This document shows, in pieces, positions 1 to 9,305 of a stretch of 64,000 nucleotides of DNA. The stretch's first letter is position 1, and the number at the start of each line of letters is the position of its first letter. The notes under the pieces are model-generated. The model saw nothing but the letters and a program-made list of their open reading frames with translations. It was not told where the DNA came from and ran no database searches. The DNA comes from Atrichornis clamosus (Eukaryota; Chordata; Aves; Passeriformes; Menuridae). The position numbers and the translations under genes were made by a program. The stretch is taken from assembly GCA_013400975.1 (NCBI GenBank), contig WBMZ01008645.1, forward strand, positions 1 to 64,000. Direction: 5' to 3'.

Positions 1-74
1 GCGCGCCGCCGCCACGCCCCGCCCGCCGCGCGCGGGCACGCGCCGCCTTAAAGCGACAGGCGCCGCCCCGCCGC

Positions 75-107
75 GGGAGGGGGCGAGCGGGAGGGGAAAG
101 GGGGGGG
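75..107 (+). other. G-quadruplex-type G-run cluster
   Basis: Five runs of G (3, 5, 3, 4 and 8 bases) are separated by loops of 1, 5, 1 and 3 bases. This meets the usual G3+N1-7 rule with one run to spare. It lies about 25 bases after the TTAAA element inside the CpG island, where such motifs commonly affect promoter opening or 5'UTR translation. Folding is inferred, not shown. Confidence 0.55.
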
Positions 108-147
108 ATGAAGATGAGGATGATGGTGGTGATGATGATGATGATGA
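108..147 (+). repeat. GAT/GGT trinucleotide microsatellite
   Basis: An imperfect ATG/GAT tract (GATGAAGATGAGGATGAT, then GGTGGT, then five GATs) directly follows the G-run. Read in one frame it gives a run of methionines, in another aspartates. The short open frame at 108-317 is produced mostly by this repeat and runs into transposon sequence, so it is not called as a gene. Confidence 0.8.
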
Positions 148-287
148 AGGGGAAAAGGGGTCCGGCGGCCCGCGGGAGCCTCGCCTCGCCGGAGGACAAG
201 CGTGCATGTCCAAAGAGAAAACGGACGTATTCGTGGGAAAAAAACCCGACCAACCTAGCACATCCGGAGGGGATGGAGGGACAGCGT

Positions 288-655
288 GGAAGCATCAAGG
301 TTGGAAGAGACACTTGAGGTTGGTTAGAGCACGGTGCTGATGACGCCAGGGTTGTGGTTTGATGCCCACCATTCGTTCAAGTGTTGGGCTTGATGATCTT
401 CTGTGTCCTTTCTAAATCAGACGATTCGGTGATTCCATGATCAGCAAGTCCAACCATCAACCCAGCACTGCCACCGTGACCCCTAAACCACATCACCTGT
501 CACCAGATCCAGACACCTTTGAAACACCTCCAGGAATGGTGACTCCACCACCTCAACCTATTCCAATGCCTGACCACCCTAAAAGTGAAAAATTGTTTCT
601 AATATCTAATCTGAATTTCTCCTGTCTCAACCTAAAGTCACTTCCTCTAGTTCTA
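288..655 (-). mobile_element. CR1 LINE 3' fragment, interrupted by a SINE
   Basis: Read forward, this is the reverse complement of the 3' end of an avian CR1 non-LTR retrotransposon. The left part (about 288-312) has the AAGGTTGGAAGAGAC block that normally follows the terminal octamer repeats. The right part (about 437-655) has AAGTCCAACCATCAACCCAG, then CTCCAGGAATGGTGACTCC and the weak TTCCTCTAGTTCTATC block. It is clearly diverged from CR1 consensus, more so than the copy at 57.2 kb, so it is an old insertion. Only the non-coding 3' end is present, as is usual for 5'-truncated CR1. The two halves align as one continuous CR1 once the SINE between them is removed. Confidence 0.75.
314..440 (+). 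mobile_element. tRNA-Ile-headed, CR1-tailed SINE (TguSINE1-like)
   Basis: The head matches a tRNA-Ile gene from the D loop onward: GGTTGGTTAGAGC, then GGTGCTGATGACGCCA with an Ile-type GAT in the anticodon position (339-341), then a B-box-like GGTTTGATGCC (356-366) with one change from GGTTCGANNCC. The tail (about 381-440) has TTGGGCTTGATGATCTT and ends in degenerate octamers (GATTCGGT, GATTCCAT), which is the CR1 3' end in forward orientation. SINEs with this head and tail are known from passerine birds and are mobilised by CR1 machinery. The acceptor-stem part and most of the A box are missing or unrecognisable, so the copy is 5'-truncated or decayed. It sits inside an older CR1 tail in opposite orientation. 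Confidence 0.7.
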
Positions 656-694
656 TCTACATGTGTCCCCAAGGCAACAAGCAGCACACCCACT

Positions 695-1009
695 GAGCGG
701 AAAAGTAGAATACCTGGGGGAAAACTAATATAACCCTGGAAAGATGTGCCCAGTGGGGAAAAAACTAACGTGTCCAGGTGCAAAGCAAGTGTATCCCGTG
801 AGGAAAAATAAGTGTGTCCACAGGAAAGACTTATGTCCAGGGGCTGAGCATATCACGTGAGGCTAGCAGAGCCCAGGCTGTGAGGGAAGGGTGGCGTGAG
901 GGAGTAGGAGCAAATCTACAGCAAAAAAATTATGTTTAGAGGAGGAAAAAACTAGTATATCCAGAGACGGAAAACTAGGATACCTGAAGAGAGAGAAGAA
1001 TGGCACCAG
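695..1009. repeat. Degenerate minisatellite, unit about 22 bp
   Basis: About 14 imperfect units follow one another, each with a purine block of the GAGGAAAA type, then ACTA or AGT, then a TGTATCCAG or TGTGTCCAG type block. Clear units are 695-717, 718-739, 755-777, 778-799, 800-821, 942-964, 965-987 and 988-1009. Units between about 840 and 940 are weak. The period is not a multiple of three, so it does not encode a repeat protein, and the open frames across it on the minus strand are by-products. It begins about 40 bases after the recognisable CR1 sequence ends. Confidence 0.65.
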
Positions 1010-1111
1010 AGGAAACCGAAGCCCCACCAAGTCAGGGACCTGCTGCTCCACCTGCCTTTGCTGGTGTGGCCCTGGTGTGAGGGTGGACGGTGCCTCCGTG
1101 GCAGCCGGGAC

Positions 1112-1179
1112 GGGCTCTGTGGAGCTGTGGGGTGTGGGTCAGGATGGGCTCTGGGCTGGCACAGCTTGGGGTGTGGGTC
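1112..1179. repeat. Short GC-rich tandem duplication
   Basis: GGGCTCTG followed by GGGGTGTGGGTC occurs twice, at 1112-1140 and 1146-1179, with related spacer sequence. It forms the GC-rich right flank of the minisatellite. The segment up to about 1320 remains GC-rich and then drops into AT-rich DNA. Confidence 0.55.
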
Positions 1180-2778
1180 CATGAGCCCCCACTTCAGGCT
1201 CTGCACTGCCACGGGAGACTTCAGGTGAGCAGCAGTCTCAGGATCAGGTGGAGAAATGGGCTGTGCCAGAACCGGCCCCTCAGCCGTGTCTGTGAGCCAG
1301 CCTGAGCCTGGCCCTGCTTGTCTTGGAGGAAAATAGGCTTGTCAGGCTTAATTCACATCCACATCAGTAGCAGAGGAAGCTAACTCCACTAAACTAGCGA
1401 GCCTCTGGTGTAAAAATAAAGGCAGATCAACGCAGGGGCAGAAAGTGAAGCTTCAGCCAGTTTCACAGAAAAGTGAAAGCTGAAAGCAGTGGTTTCAGAG
1501 TGTGGCTCCTGCTCTTTTCCTACAGCAGGATCCTTGCACCCAAAACCCATCCTTTTCCTCTCCAGTTCAACGGCACCAATAGGAGTTTCCAGGCATGTGA
1601 ATTTTGTGCATATAAATCGAACAACAATTTGCATAAATAGATGTATATTATCTGATGTACGTGCAAAATCAGACATAGCAGCTGAAAAATCCAGCCATTA
1701 AACCATTCTGTTAGATCTCCACGTTTCCAAAGGAATGAGACACATAAATCCACTGGCTGCATCTTTGGCTGTTGAGTAGATTTAATAGCATTGTGTTAAC
1801 ACCTAGAGACGTTAGCAAAGAACTGAGGCCTCATTGTATTGAGCTCTGTAGACAAGAATAATGGAAAGATTGTTCCAACCCCACCAATTTACAGTCTTAG
1901 TGGATTATGGGGTTTATTTTGTTTTTAAACAAGTATTTCTGAGTTTGTTATATAACAGGAAATAAATCCCATCATTGTAGTGAATTTAATGTAGACCCTT
2001 TTTTATGAAGCACTTTCACAGAAGCAGAAATAATCGAGTGACACTATCACAGCAAAAATAAATCTCTCTATATAAAACAAATCTAATTTTTTTTCTTTTA
2101 TCTTTTTCCTCAAAGTTTGGAGCAGATTGTTCCAGGTTTACGGGCAGTTGCTATTTAAATAAAACTACAAGTACTCTGGAGACTACTGGGAATATTTTGG
2201 ATTTGGGTAACTACAGTGTGGCTCTTCCTTTGTGAATACCTATGGCCAGTTGTTTTGACACTAGCTGGACTACAGCTGTTGCTGTGCAAGCGCTCACTCT
2301 GGTTGATAACTTTGTTAATATGACAAGTTCTACAAGTATTGTCAAAATAAGTCTGACACCACAACAGATTGTGAAAAAAAGGCAGAGCAGTAGTGAAAAA
2401 AAATAGAATTCTTCAACATGTTTACAGTTGATTTCTAATCTGATGGCAAATTGATTTTTTTCCCAAACTAGTTTGCCATCCCTCTTTTCCAAGCTGTGGT
2501 AACCAACTCTGTGCTTGGGGAATGGAGTGAGTTCTCGGTTGTGTTTCCAGTAACACTGGTCTGTGTGAGACAGCAGGCACCTTCCCAAACTGAGGTGTTT
2601 CCAGCAGGAGCAGAGGAGAATCCAGATGCAGTGTTCCGATAGTGGAAATCACTGGTTTATGTGTGTGGTTGCTTTCACTCTACCATTTTCCTTCCACTCC
2701 TGACACTTCAGTAAATTCTGGAAGGAATTAAAGTTTTTCTAACTGATTAGCTACTGTTTCAACTACCTCCTTGTTTAG

Positions 2779-2800
2779 AAGCACTTCACATGAAGTGCTT
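2779..2800. repeat. Perfect 10 bp inverted repeat, 2 bp centre
   Basis: AAGCACTTCA is followed by CA and then TGAAGTGCTT, a perfect match of the two arms. Each arm contains CACTT/AAGTG, similar to the core of NK2-type homeodomain sites. It could be a dimer binding site or chance. Confidence 0.6.
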
Positions 2801-4760
2801 ATAAAATCTCAGATCTTTAAGGGAAATTAAAAGATGCCATTTACATTTTTGTACCGACTGAATTTTTTACAAACGATTGCATTTAAGACTACAGGTCTGA
2901 GCTGGGCCTGAACATATGTTATTTGGGAGGGTTTGCTTCACTTGGAGTCTGCTGGGAGGCTGGTAAGGAATTGGTGTTCTGGCACAGAAGGGAAAGAGGA
3001 AGCTCCACCATCTAACACACGGATGCTGCAAGATGTGGGTTTGGCTGGATGAAGACATTTAAGAGTGTACACATGCACAGCAAATCAACTTGCTAAACAC
3101 CTCAAGAGCAAAACTGCTGATCCTAAGAGGCAACTTGCTGTACTGCACAACACTCAAGAGAATAAAAGGCTCGTGGATGAGACATCTACAGAGCTGACTG
3201 TGCCAGGATAATGAGGAGCGTAGAGCACACAAGGGATTTTTCCCTCCTTGATGCACACATGTAATTTCTATTGACAGCAGTGGGAGTTACACATCCATAC
3301 CAAGGGGACGAGAGAACCCTTAGTGGTGGAGACGAGTATTGGATGTGAGCTGTGTGACCACAGAGAGAAAACCAGCGAGAGCGAGGTGTGATCACTGAGG
3401 GACAGTACAACATACAATAAAATTGTCAAGCAGCCATCAAGCATGTGAAAGCATGGGAATAACAAATTAAATGGACAGGAGGTGAGAAAACAGTGTCTCA
3501 AGAGACTTTTGCCTTCCTAGCTTAGGGCTGATATCTGAATTCCTTATCTGGAAAATATTCCCGCTGGCTTAACCCGTTTAATTCCCTGACAAGTAAATAT
3601 TTCACTGAACTCAAGTAAATAGTTATGGCCTAGATGCCAAGTATAAAAAGTGGTTTTATTAGAAAGTGTGATAAACAAGGCAAAATTAAATTAATACAGT
3701 GTGCAGGCCTTGCCATGGTTTTCTACTGTATGATCTGATGATTCTTGCTTTTCAAGTAGGAGACAGCTGACCAGTGGTTTAGAGAGTCATTAGTACTAAT
3801 TTTAGTTTGTGTCAGAAGCAGTAACAAAGGACCAAACAGAGAAATAATGATGATTCTAATTTGATAGATAATGGCAAATTACGTGTTTATGTCTGCAGTT
3901 CTAAATGGAGATGAATGAGAAATGCCTTCAGATTTAATCCACATTTGGGATCTTGTAAGGATGTGCAGGGAAGAGGGGACAAGATGAAACTGAACAGTGA
4001 CATGAAAGGTAAATCAAAGCTATAGAGAAATTAATGATCAGGAAAAGAAAAGCCTCTAGGTGGAAACTAACAGAAGAAACAAAGGAGTAGGAAGATCATA
4101 ACCACAGAAGGAAAATAATTAACAGTAAAAGCCAGAGTTTGGTACATTTATGTAATTTTTTTAAGCAAGAGCAACTGGGAGTACATGAATGGTTGGGCAC
4201 AGCTCAAGCTTCTGGATTACTTCGGATCTGGCTCCAGTACAAAATCTAAAGACAAAATGATGAGTCACAGAGGAGAAAGTGACTTGAAGAAAGAACCTTC
4301 AGGAAAAGGCTGCACAGAACAGGAATGGGATATGCATTGGTCCAAGCTGACTCTGTACCACCCTGCACGTGCTCCCTGTGTGCTGGAATGGTGGCAATGG
4401 CACAACTATCTTCCTGGTTAAACAGGAATCTCTTGGAATCACATTCTCAGCCTGCCAGACAGGCTGCAATGCCAAGGAATTTGAACTTTTTCTCTTTTGC
4501 ACTACCTACTCATCCGTACATTGTGGATCCAAGTGATTCTTCTTCTGAGTTGGTCATGTGAATGGCAATGAGGAAAATACAACTTCAGAGGCCCTGTGCA
4601 AACCCCTCCTGCTCACTTAATTACACTGACCAAGGGAGGCCAACTTTGGTGCAGTCTGACCTCCAATTATGAGACACACTGTGGTCTCCTCTGAACTGTG
4701 CAGGCATTAGTGGCAGCATGCCAGCAGTGGCTATATTAAAATCAATTTGAAAATCCCAAT

Positions 4761-4788
4761 CCTACGTCTCTTTCACCTTAGGTGAGGT
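4761..4788 (+). other. Recursive-splice-site-like motif
   Basis: A pyrimidine-rich stretch (CCTACGTCTCTTTCACCTTAG) ends in AG at 4780-4781, immediately followed by GTGAGG, so an acceptor and a donor abut with no exon between. This is the form of recursive splice sites known in long vertebrate introns. Function is inferred; it only makes sense if a plus-strand gene spans this point. Confidence 0.2.
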
Positions 4789-7557
4789 AACACACCTTAT
4801 ACTAATGTAATTCTTTGTAAAATATTGTAAAACAAAACTGAGCTCTGCAAAACAATTAATAGTTCTAATTCTTTTTCATTTATTGTATTCTTGCAAAAAC
4901 AAAGGAAAAAGGGAAAAGCAGACCGAGAGGCTTAATAGATCTGTATCTTTGCAGTGGACTGCAGCTTAAAGAAGGGTATTAAACAAAAGAAAAAAAAGAA
5001 AGCAGAAAAGGAGAATTAGGTTTGTTCTCAGAGTCACCAAGGAGAATAAACTGCAAGAGCTCCCTGACACAGCAAGCAGGCAGCTCCCAGGCTGCTCCAT
5101 GAGGCAATGCTTGATATTCATGGAAACAATGAAATCTCACCAGATTTAGTACAAAAAGAGATGAATAGCCAGTCTGTGATTTTACAGGAGGAAGGCCACA
5201 GATTCCCAGTTTCCCCAAAGCCTCCACAAACTTACTGATTTTAAGGCACTCCTCATATGAGGATGTGTTTAAGCAGGATTGTGCCATCACCTCAGGAGCA
5301 CGGAGTTACCTGGAGAGCCGTCCCCCGACACGTAGTATTCACTGCAGGCTTTACCTGGAACAGCAAAGTGAGGAGAACTTCATCAAACTCCAATATAAAC
5401 CAAGGGATTTCCCCCACCCTGTCCATGCACCCTCCTCAGCAGCTGAGGAGATGCCTTTTCTAAAAAGTCCCGTGCCTGTGACCTCCTGTCCCACTGGGAA
5501 TCTCACACTCACTGATTCAGCGAGGCACCAGGGAAAGGAGAAAGGATCTGACCTAGGAAACCCTACAGTTCTGTAATTTTAACTCATCACACACCAGAAA
5601 ATTCCAAATTAATATCAACATAAATAATACTTTTTTAAAGGGACTGCTGAAGGAAAACGAGAGTTTTCCACACTTGCAGCTTGTGCTGTGGTTATTGTTT
5701 ACAGCAGCAAATCTCATCACCATTGCCTTTCTTTCTTCTTTTGGCAGACATAGCCCTATATAAATTGAAATATTCATGGTAATATAACTTATTCCAGTCC
5801 AAATCTCAAAATAAGTTACCCTGCTACAAGCAGCAATATTTATAAATGAACACTCGTTTATCCAGCAAAAACAGGAGGTCCAGATCAGTCTTTCTAATAT
5901 TACTGACAGTACATGCTTTTCTTTTTTATCAGTAAAAAAAAAGTATGTTTTCTTCTGCACAGATTGGTAAAGAATAAATAGAAGTGATATTCTGAGCCCT
6001 CGCAGCCTTTTGTGGCATCCAGCTTGTTGGTATTCCTCACAAATATTTTTTCCTCACAAATGCATCCAACAGTTTTAGCAGTGCTGCAGATACTCAAAAT
6101 TGTGCGTGTGTGCATGGTAAATGCTGAGGCAGAACTCCTCAGAGAAAGCCCCAGTTACCTGTTTAATATGAAGTAATTTTCTGGAGCTGTCAGCATTTTT
6201 GATCAAAAACCAAAGCACTTTACAAGAGACAGCTTTGACAACCTATGGATTTTAATAGTAGATCTAAAAAGAGGGGAAAAAAAGGAAAACTTGGAGAGAA
6301 GGGAGAGAGGGAAAGATGTGCTCTTGTAAGAGATTATGACAAAATATCCCGTACTCAAATAACACAGAATAATTCCAATTAGGAAAAGTAGAGAGAAATT
6401 TACAGTGTTTGTCTCCTTACAACTGTTCAACTCCTTACATTCTGTTGCTAAAGATGTATATGAAATTTATTTAAATATCTGAATCAATGATTTAGCTACA
6501 AAGGAAGATAATAATATGATGTTCTACTAATAATATTACATGTCTAAGTGAGATAAAGCCTAGAAATAAAAGAAAGGGAACCATTTAGGAACACTGGATT
6601 CATGGTCAGCTGAATAATACGGACTGGCTGCAGGCTAAGAATAATAAAATCCAAAGTCCTCCACACATACATAAATAGAAAAAAAGTGTAGAGCCACATG
6701 GGTTAAAATTTTAGTAACCATTGGTAGTTACCACCTGACAACTGCTCAGCTGATAAATGCTGGGTTTTGATGTTGGTGGAGTTCTCTACACAAAGTAACT
6801 GCTGCTTTGGCCACTGTCTAGAAATGCCTGAACTCCAAAGATGAATTTTTCAAGTTAATGCATTCATCTAACGAGATTATCTGCGTTTATCCTGTTAACT
6901 CTGACCAGCAGATCCTGTGGTCCCACATCCCCTAATCCTTTCCCAGCTGCACACACGCTTTCAAGTCAGACTGGAAACGTGGCCAGGACACACAAACAGG
7001 TGCTAAAAATACTGGGTGTCCAAGACTGGGTAAGCCCCAGCTAGAAAGTGGTTTTGATCTCTTGGAGGGAGAAATGCTGTGGGAGCATCATCTTCCAGTG
7101 CGAGCTGCAGGCAGACTTGCGGTTTAATAAAGCTCATTGAGAGGGACATTTCTTCAGTGATTCTGATGGTGCTAATCCATCAGTAGGAAATGGCAGAATC
7201 ATGTAACAGGTTTTATTTTAGCCCAGAAGCAGCACGGGATTTAGATGGGACATTTTTTAAGATTGCAACAACAAATACAAATGACGTCTGGCATGAGTTA
7301 TGGGCTGAATGTGGTAACCTGGACTTCACCTATCCAGATATTTCAACAGAACAGTCATTTGCACAGCTGATCCTCAAGTACTTTATGAGAGATAAATCTA
7401 ACAACCTTTCTGGGAAAACCTCGGCAGGATGCAGACACTGTAATAATCCATATGCAAGCTACCACATTGTATTGTGTGTGTCAGACAACTCAATTATTTT
7501 CTTCCAGATCTAACATAAGCTTCTGTTTAGTAAACATGATGAGAGTCAAACTTTTAC

Positions 7558-7700
7558 ATATATATATATAAAGTGCTTAATTTGCATGCAAAATTGCCGT
7601 AAGTATGTATGCAAATAGGAAAACTCATGCACAGATGACTAATTAAGTGCATTTATGTGAGAAATTACCCAATGCACGCATGGAATCTCAGTAATTGTAC
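7558..7700. promoter_or_regulatory. Conserved-element-like patch with POU octamer sites
   Basis: A short TA repeat (7558-7570) is followed by ATTTGCAT at 7580-7587, inside the near-palindrome AATTTGCATGCAAAATT, and a second octamer ATGCAAAT at 7609-7616. A TAATTAAG element lies near 7640. The clustering of octamer and homeodomain-type cores resembles vertebrate developmental enhancers. No alignment was available. Confidence 0.25.
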
Positions 7701-7786
7701 ACACAACTCAGTGTGCCATTGCCTTTGCAATTTGGACACGTAACTGATTGAAAAAATTGTTCCTCAGTGCTGTGTTGGAATAACTG

Positions 7787-7951
7787 ATGTGGAGCACACC
7801 ACCAGAAGTAGGACAACTGAGGGGGCTGTTGGAAGAAACTGCAAAAGCTTGTGAGGAGCTTTACAGTAGGAACAGAATTTGCCATCTTTCTGTTTTCCTA
7901 TTCGCTTATAACCATCCTGTGCTAATCTATGGCTTGAAAAAAGTCTTTTCT
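7787..7951 (+). other. Possible first exon with strong donor (unproven)
   Basis: An ATG at 7787 opens a frame reading MWSTPPEVGQLRGLLEE and continuing without a stop to a perfect donor GTAAGT at about 7952. Composition up to the donor is fairly protein-like (Leu/Glu-rich early, then hydrophobic). No acceptor with a pyrimidine tract precedes it, and a stop codon lies just upstream of the ATG, so it would have to be a first exon without a CpG promoter. I do not recognise the peptide. It is most likely a pseudo-exon. Confidence 0.12.
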
Positions 7952-8440
7952 GTAAGTACTGTAAAGAAACACTCAGAAAAATAAAATGGCACAGGGACTG
8001 GTGCCATTAAAATTAAACCTGAAGTTCATAGCCTGCTGTTGCCTGTCCAGTGTTTTGAAAATAAACAGCAACTTTTACTTTATGTCTTGATCAAGCGCTT
8101 TTTTTTCTCATCCAAGCAGGCTTTATACATAACAGCACAATATCCCTGTGGAAAGTTCAGTGAGTTTTAGTGAAGAAAGGGTGTCTGTCCGTTTTAATTT
8201 TGCAAGCAATGATGTTATTATAGGTTCTGTTATCCCTAAGCACTGATAAGTTCTCTTTGTATCCCCAAAGTTAGAAAGTTCATGCTAACATTGCTAAAAT
8301 TCTACACAGAGAACAAGTTCTTTCAATATGATATGATAAACATCCCTGACTTCAGTGTCCTGCAGAGAAAAATACCTGCCCAAATTGGTTCGATATGCTC
8401 TGGCTCCTGAAAGCAGGGAACATCCCCAGCCTGCTTTGTG

Positions 8441-8830
8441 ATGTTTTCCTATTTTCTGGCCGTTGTGTTGATGTTGAGCACAACAGGAGGTAGGGGAGCA
8501 CCTGTTCATTTACCCACGACTCGAGGCCAGGCGTTTCGGTCAGCTGCTAGCACAGGCAAAACACCTTTGTGGGCACAGTCAGAAATGAGGAACACACACG
8601 CAGGGGGAGCAGAGAAAAGAGGCTGGGAAGGGATGTGCTGCGGCCGCTCGGCTCGGAGCCAGGGGGGTGTTGTGCCGCAGGGACAGGCGCCGCAGCCTGG
8701 TGAGGCTCCGGACCTGGAAACTCAGGCGGCCGGGGAAAGGGATGAGCTGTTTCGGGTTGGTTTGTCTCGGAACAAAGCTCCTCGGATGAGATTTCAGAAG
8801 GGAGGATTTGAAGTCGACTTCTGCCACTAA
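8441..8830 (+). other. Open frame with signal-peptide-like start in a mini CpG island
   Basis: From the ATG at 8441 a 129-codon frame begins MFSYFLAVVLMLSTTGGRGAP, a hydrophobic run followed by small residues as in a signal peptide. The rest is Gly-, Ala-, Arg- and Gln-rich. Its middle (about 8560-8800) has some 15 CpGs, including GCGGCCGC, in an otherwise CpG-poor region. The opposite strand is also open over the same stretch, which is typical of GC-rich chance frames. I recognise no family. It is either a CpG-rich patch without coding function or, less likely, a lineage-specific small secreted protein or exon. Confidence 0.15.
8560..8800. promoter_or_regulatory. Small orphan CpG island
   Basis: Roughly 15 CpG dinucleotides in about 240 bases (GCGGCCGCTCGGCTCGG, GGCGCCGC, GGCGGCCGGGG), against very few in the kilobases around it. 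Orphan islands of this kind can be alternative or non-coding RNA promoters. A GC-rich repeat insertion is also possible. Confidence 0.4.
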
Positions 8831-9305
8831 GTGGTGCTCTAAACAGTGCAGCGTCTATACGGCACTGCAATTCACAGGGAAGAACAAACCACAGCACTGT
8901 CGAGCTGATGAGACCGATGCAGACACTTAGCAAGTGTCCATTACGCTGATTTAATCCTTCTGTGACACTGGATAATTCAGGGGGAAGAACAGGCCAATCC
9001 AAAAGATTAAAGAAATCCAAAGACTGAGCCCTGGTATACAGTATCTGAAGTGGAGGATTACAGAAAACAATTCTAATTTTTTAAAAGCTTTGTCTGGCTT
9101 CTTTCTATTCCTTTTTAATTATTAGTGTTGTTTTCTCCAAGTTTATGGTTGCTGGAACCTGAAGTACTTACCAAATAAAACTGAAGGAAGAAACTTAATT
9201 AATACTTGCAATTATTCCAGAACATATTTCTAAAACAGATGCCCTATTCTTTCAACAATTGAAAAAAAGGTAGAAGGAGTTCTTTCTGGAGTACACATCT
9301 ACATG

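Larger units (their letters stand above)
1..200. promoter_or_regulatory. Edge of a CpG island, probable promoter or first exon
   Basis: The first ~105 bases are almost pure G+C with dense CpG (runs of GCGCGCC, CGCCGCC, GCGGG), and CpG-rich sequence continues to about 200. The rest of the window is AT-rich and CpG-poor. A TATA-like TTAAA lies at about 48-52, followed by GC-box-like GGGGCG and G-runs. In vertebrates such islands mark promoters and first exons. The island is cut by the window edge, so neither the transcript nor its direction can be fixed. A plus-strand start near 75-85 would make the rest of the window intronic; a minus-strand gene is equally possible. No splice donor of good consensus is visible at its right margin. 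Confidence 0.65.
1230..7180. other. Non-coding AT-rich segment, no gene seen
   Basis: No recognised gene, RNA gene or transposon. Open frames up to about 135 codons occur on the minus strand (for example 2211-2588 and 5553-5960), but they lack domains, are rich in Cys, Phe, Ile and Lys as AT-rich chance frames are, and overlap each other. Noteworthy pieces inside are the perfect inverted repeat at 2779-2800 and the splice-like AG|GT site at 4781/4782. Confidence 0.6.

Noticed and set aside
108..317. Methionine-rich 69-codon frame at the CpG island
   Set aside because: Created by the GAT repeat and ends in CR1/SINE sequence, so it is not a real protein.
313..370. Functional tRNA-Ile gene
   Set aside because: The acceptor stem and A box are missing, the B box is mutated and a CR1 tail is fused to it; it is a SINE.
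5553..5960. 135-codon minus-strand frame
   Set aside because: Lys/Phe/Ile/Cys-rich AT-driven composition and no recognised motif.
7190..7513. 107-codon plus-strand frame beginning MAESCNRFYFSPEAARD
   Set aside because: Protein-like to the eye, but no domain, no splice context and no promoter. A chance frame is more likely; PhyloCSF would settle it.
7985..8008. AATGGCAC / GTGCCATT hairpin as a terminator or microRNA
   Set aside because: The 8-base stem is too short for a microRNA precursor and bacterial-type terminators do not apply in a vertebrate.
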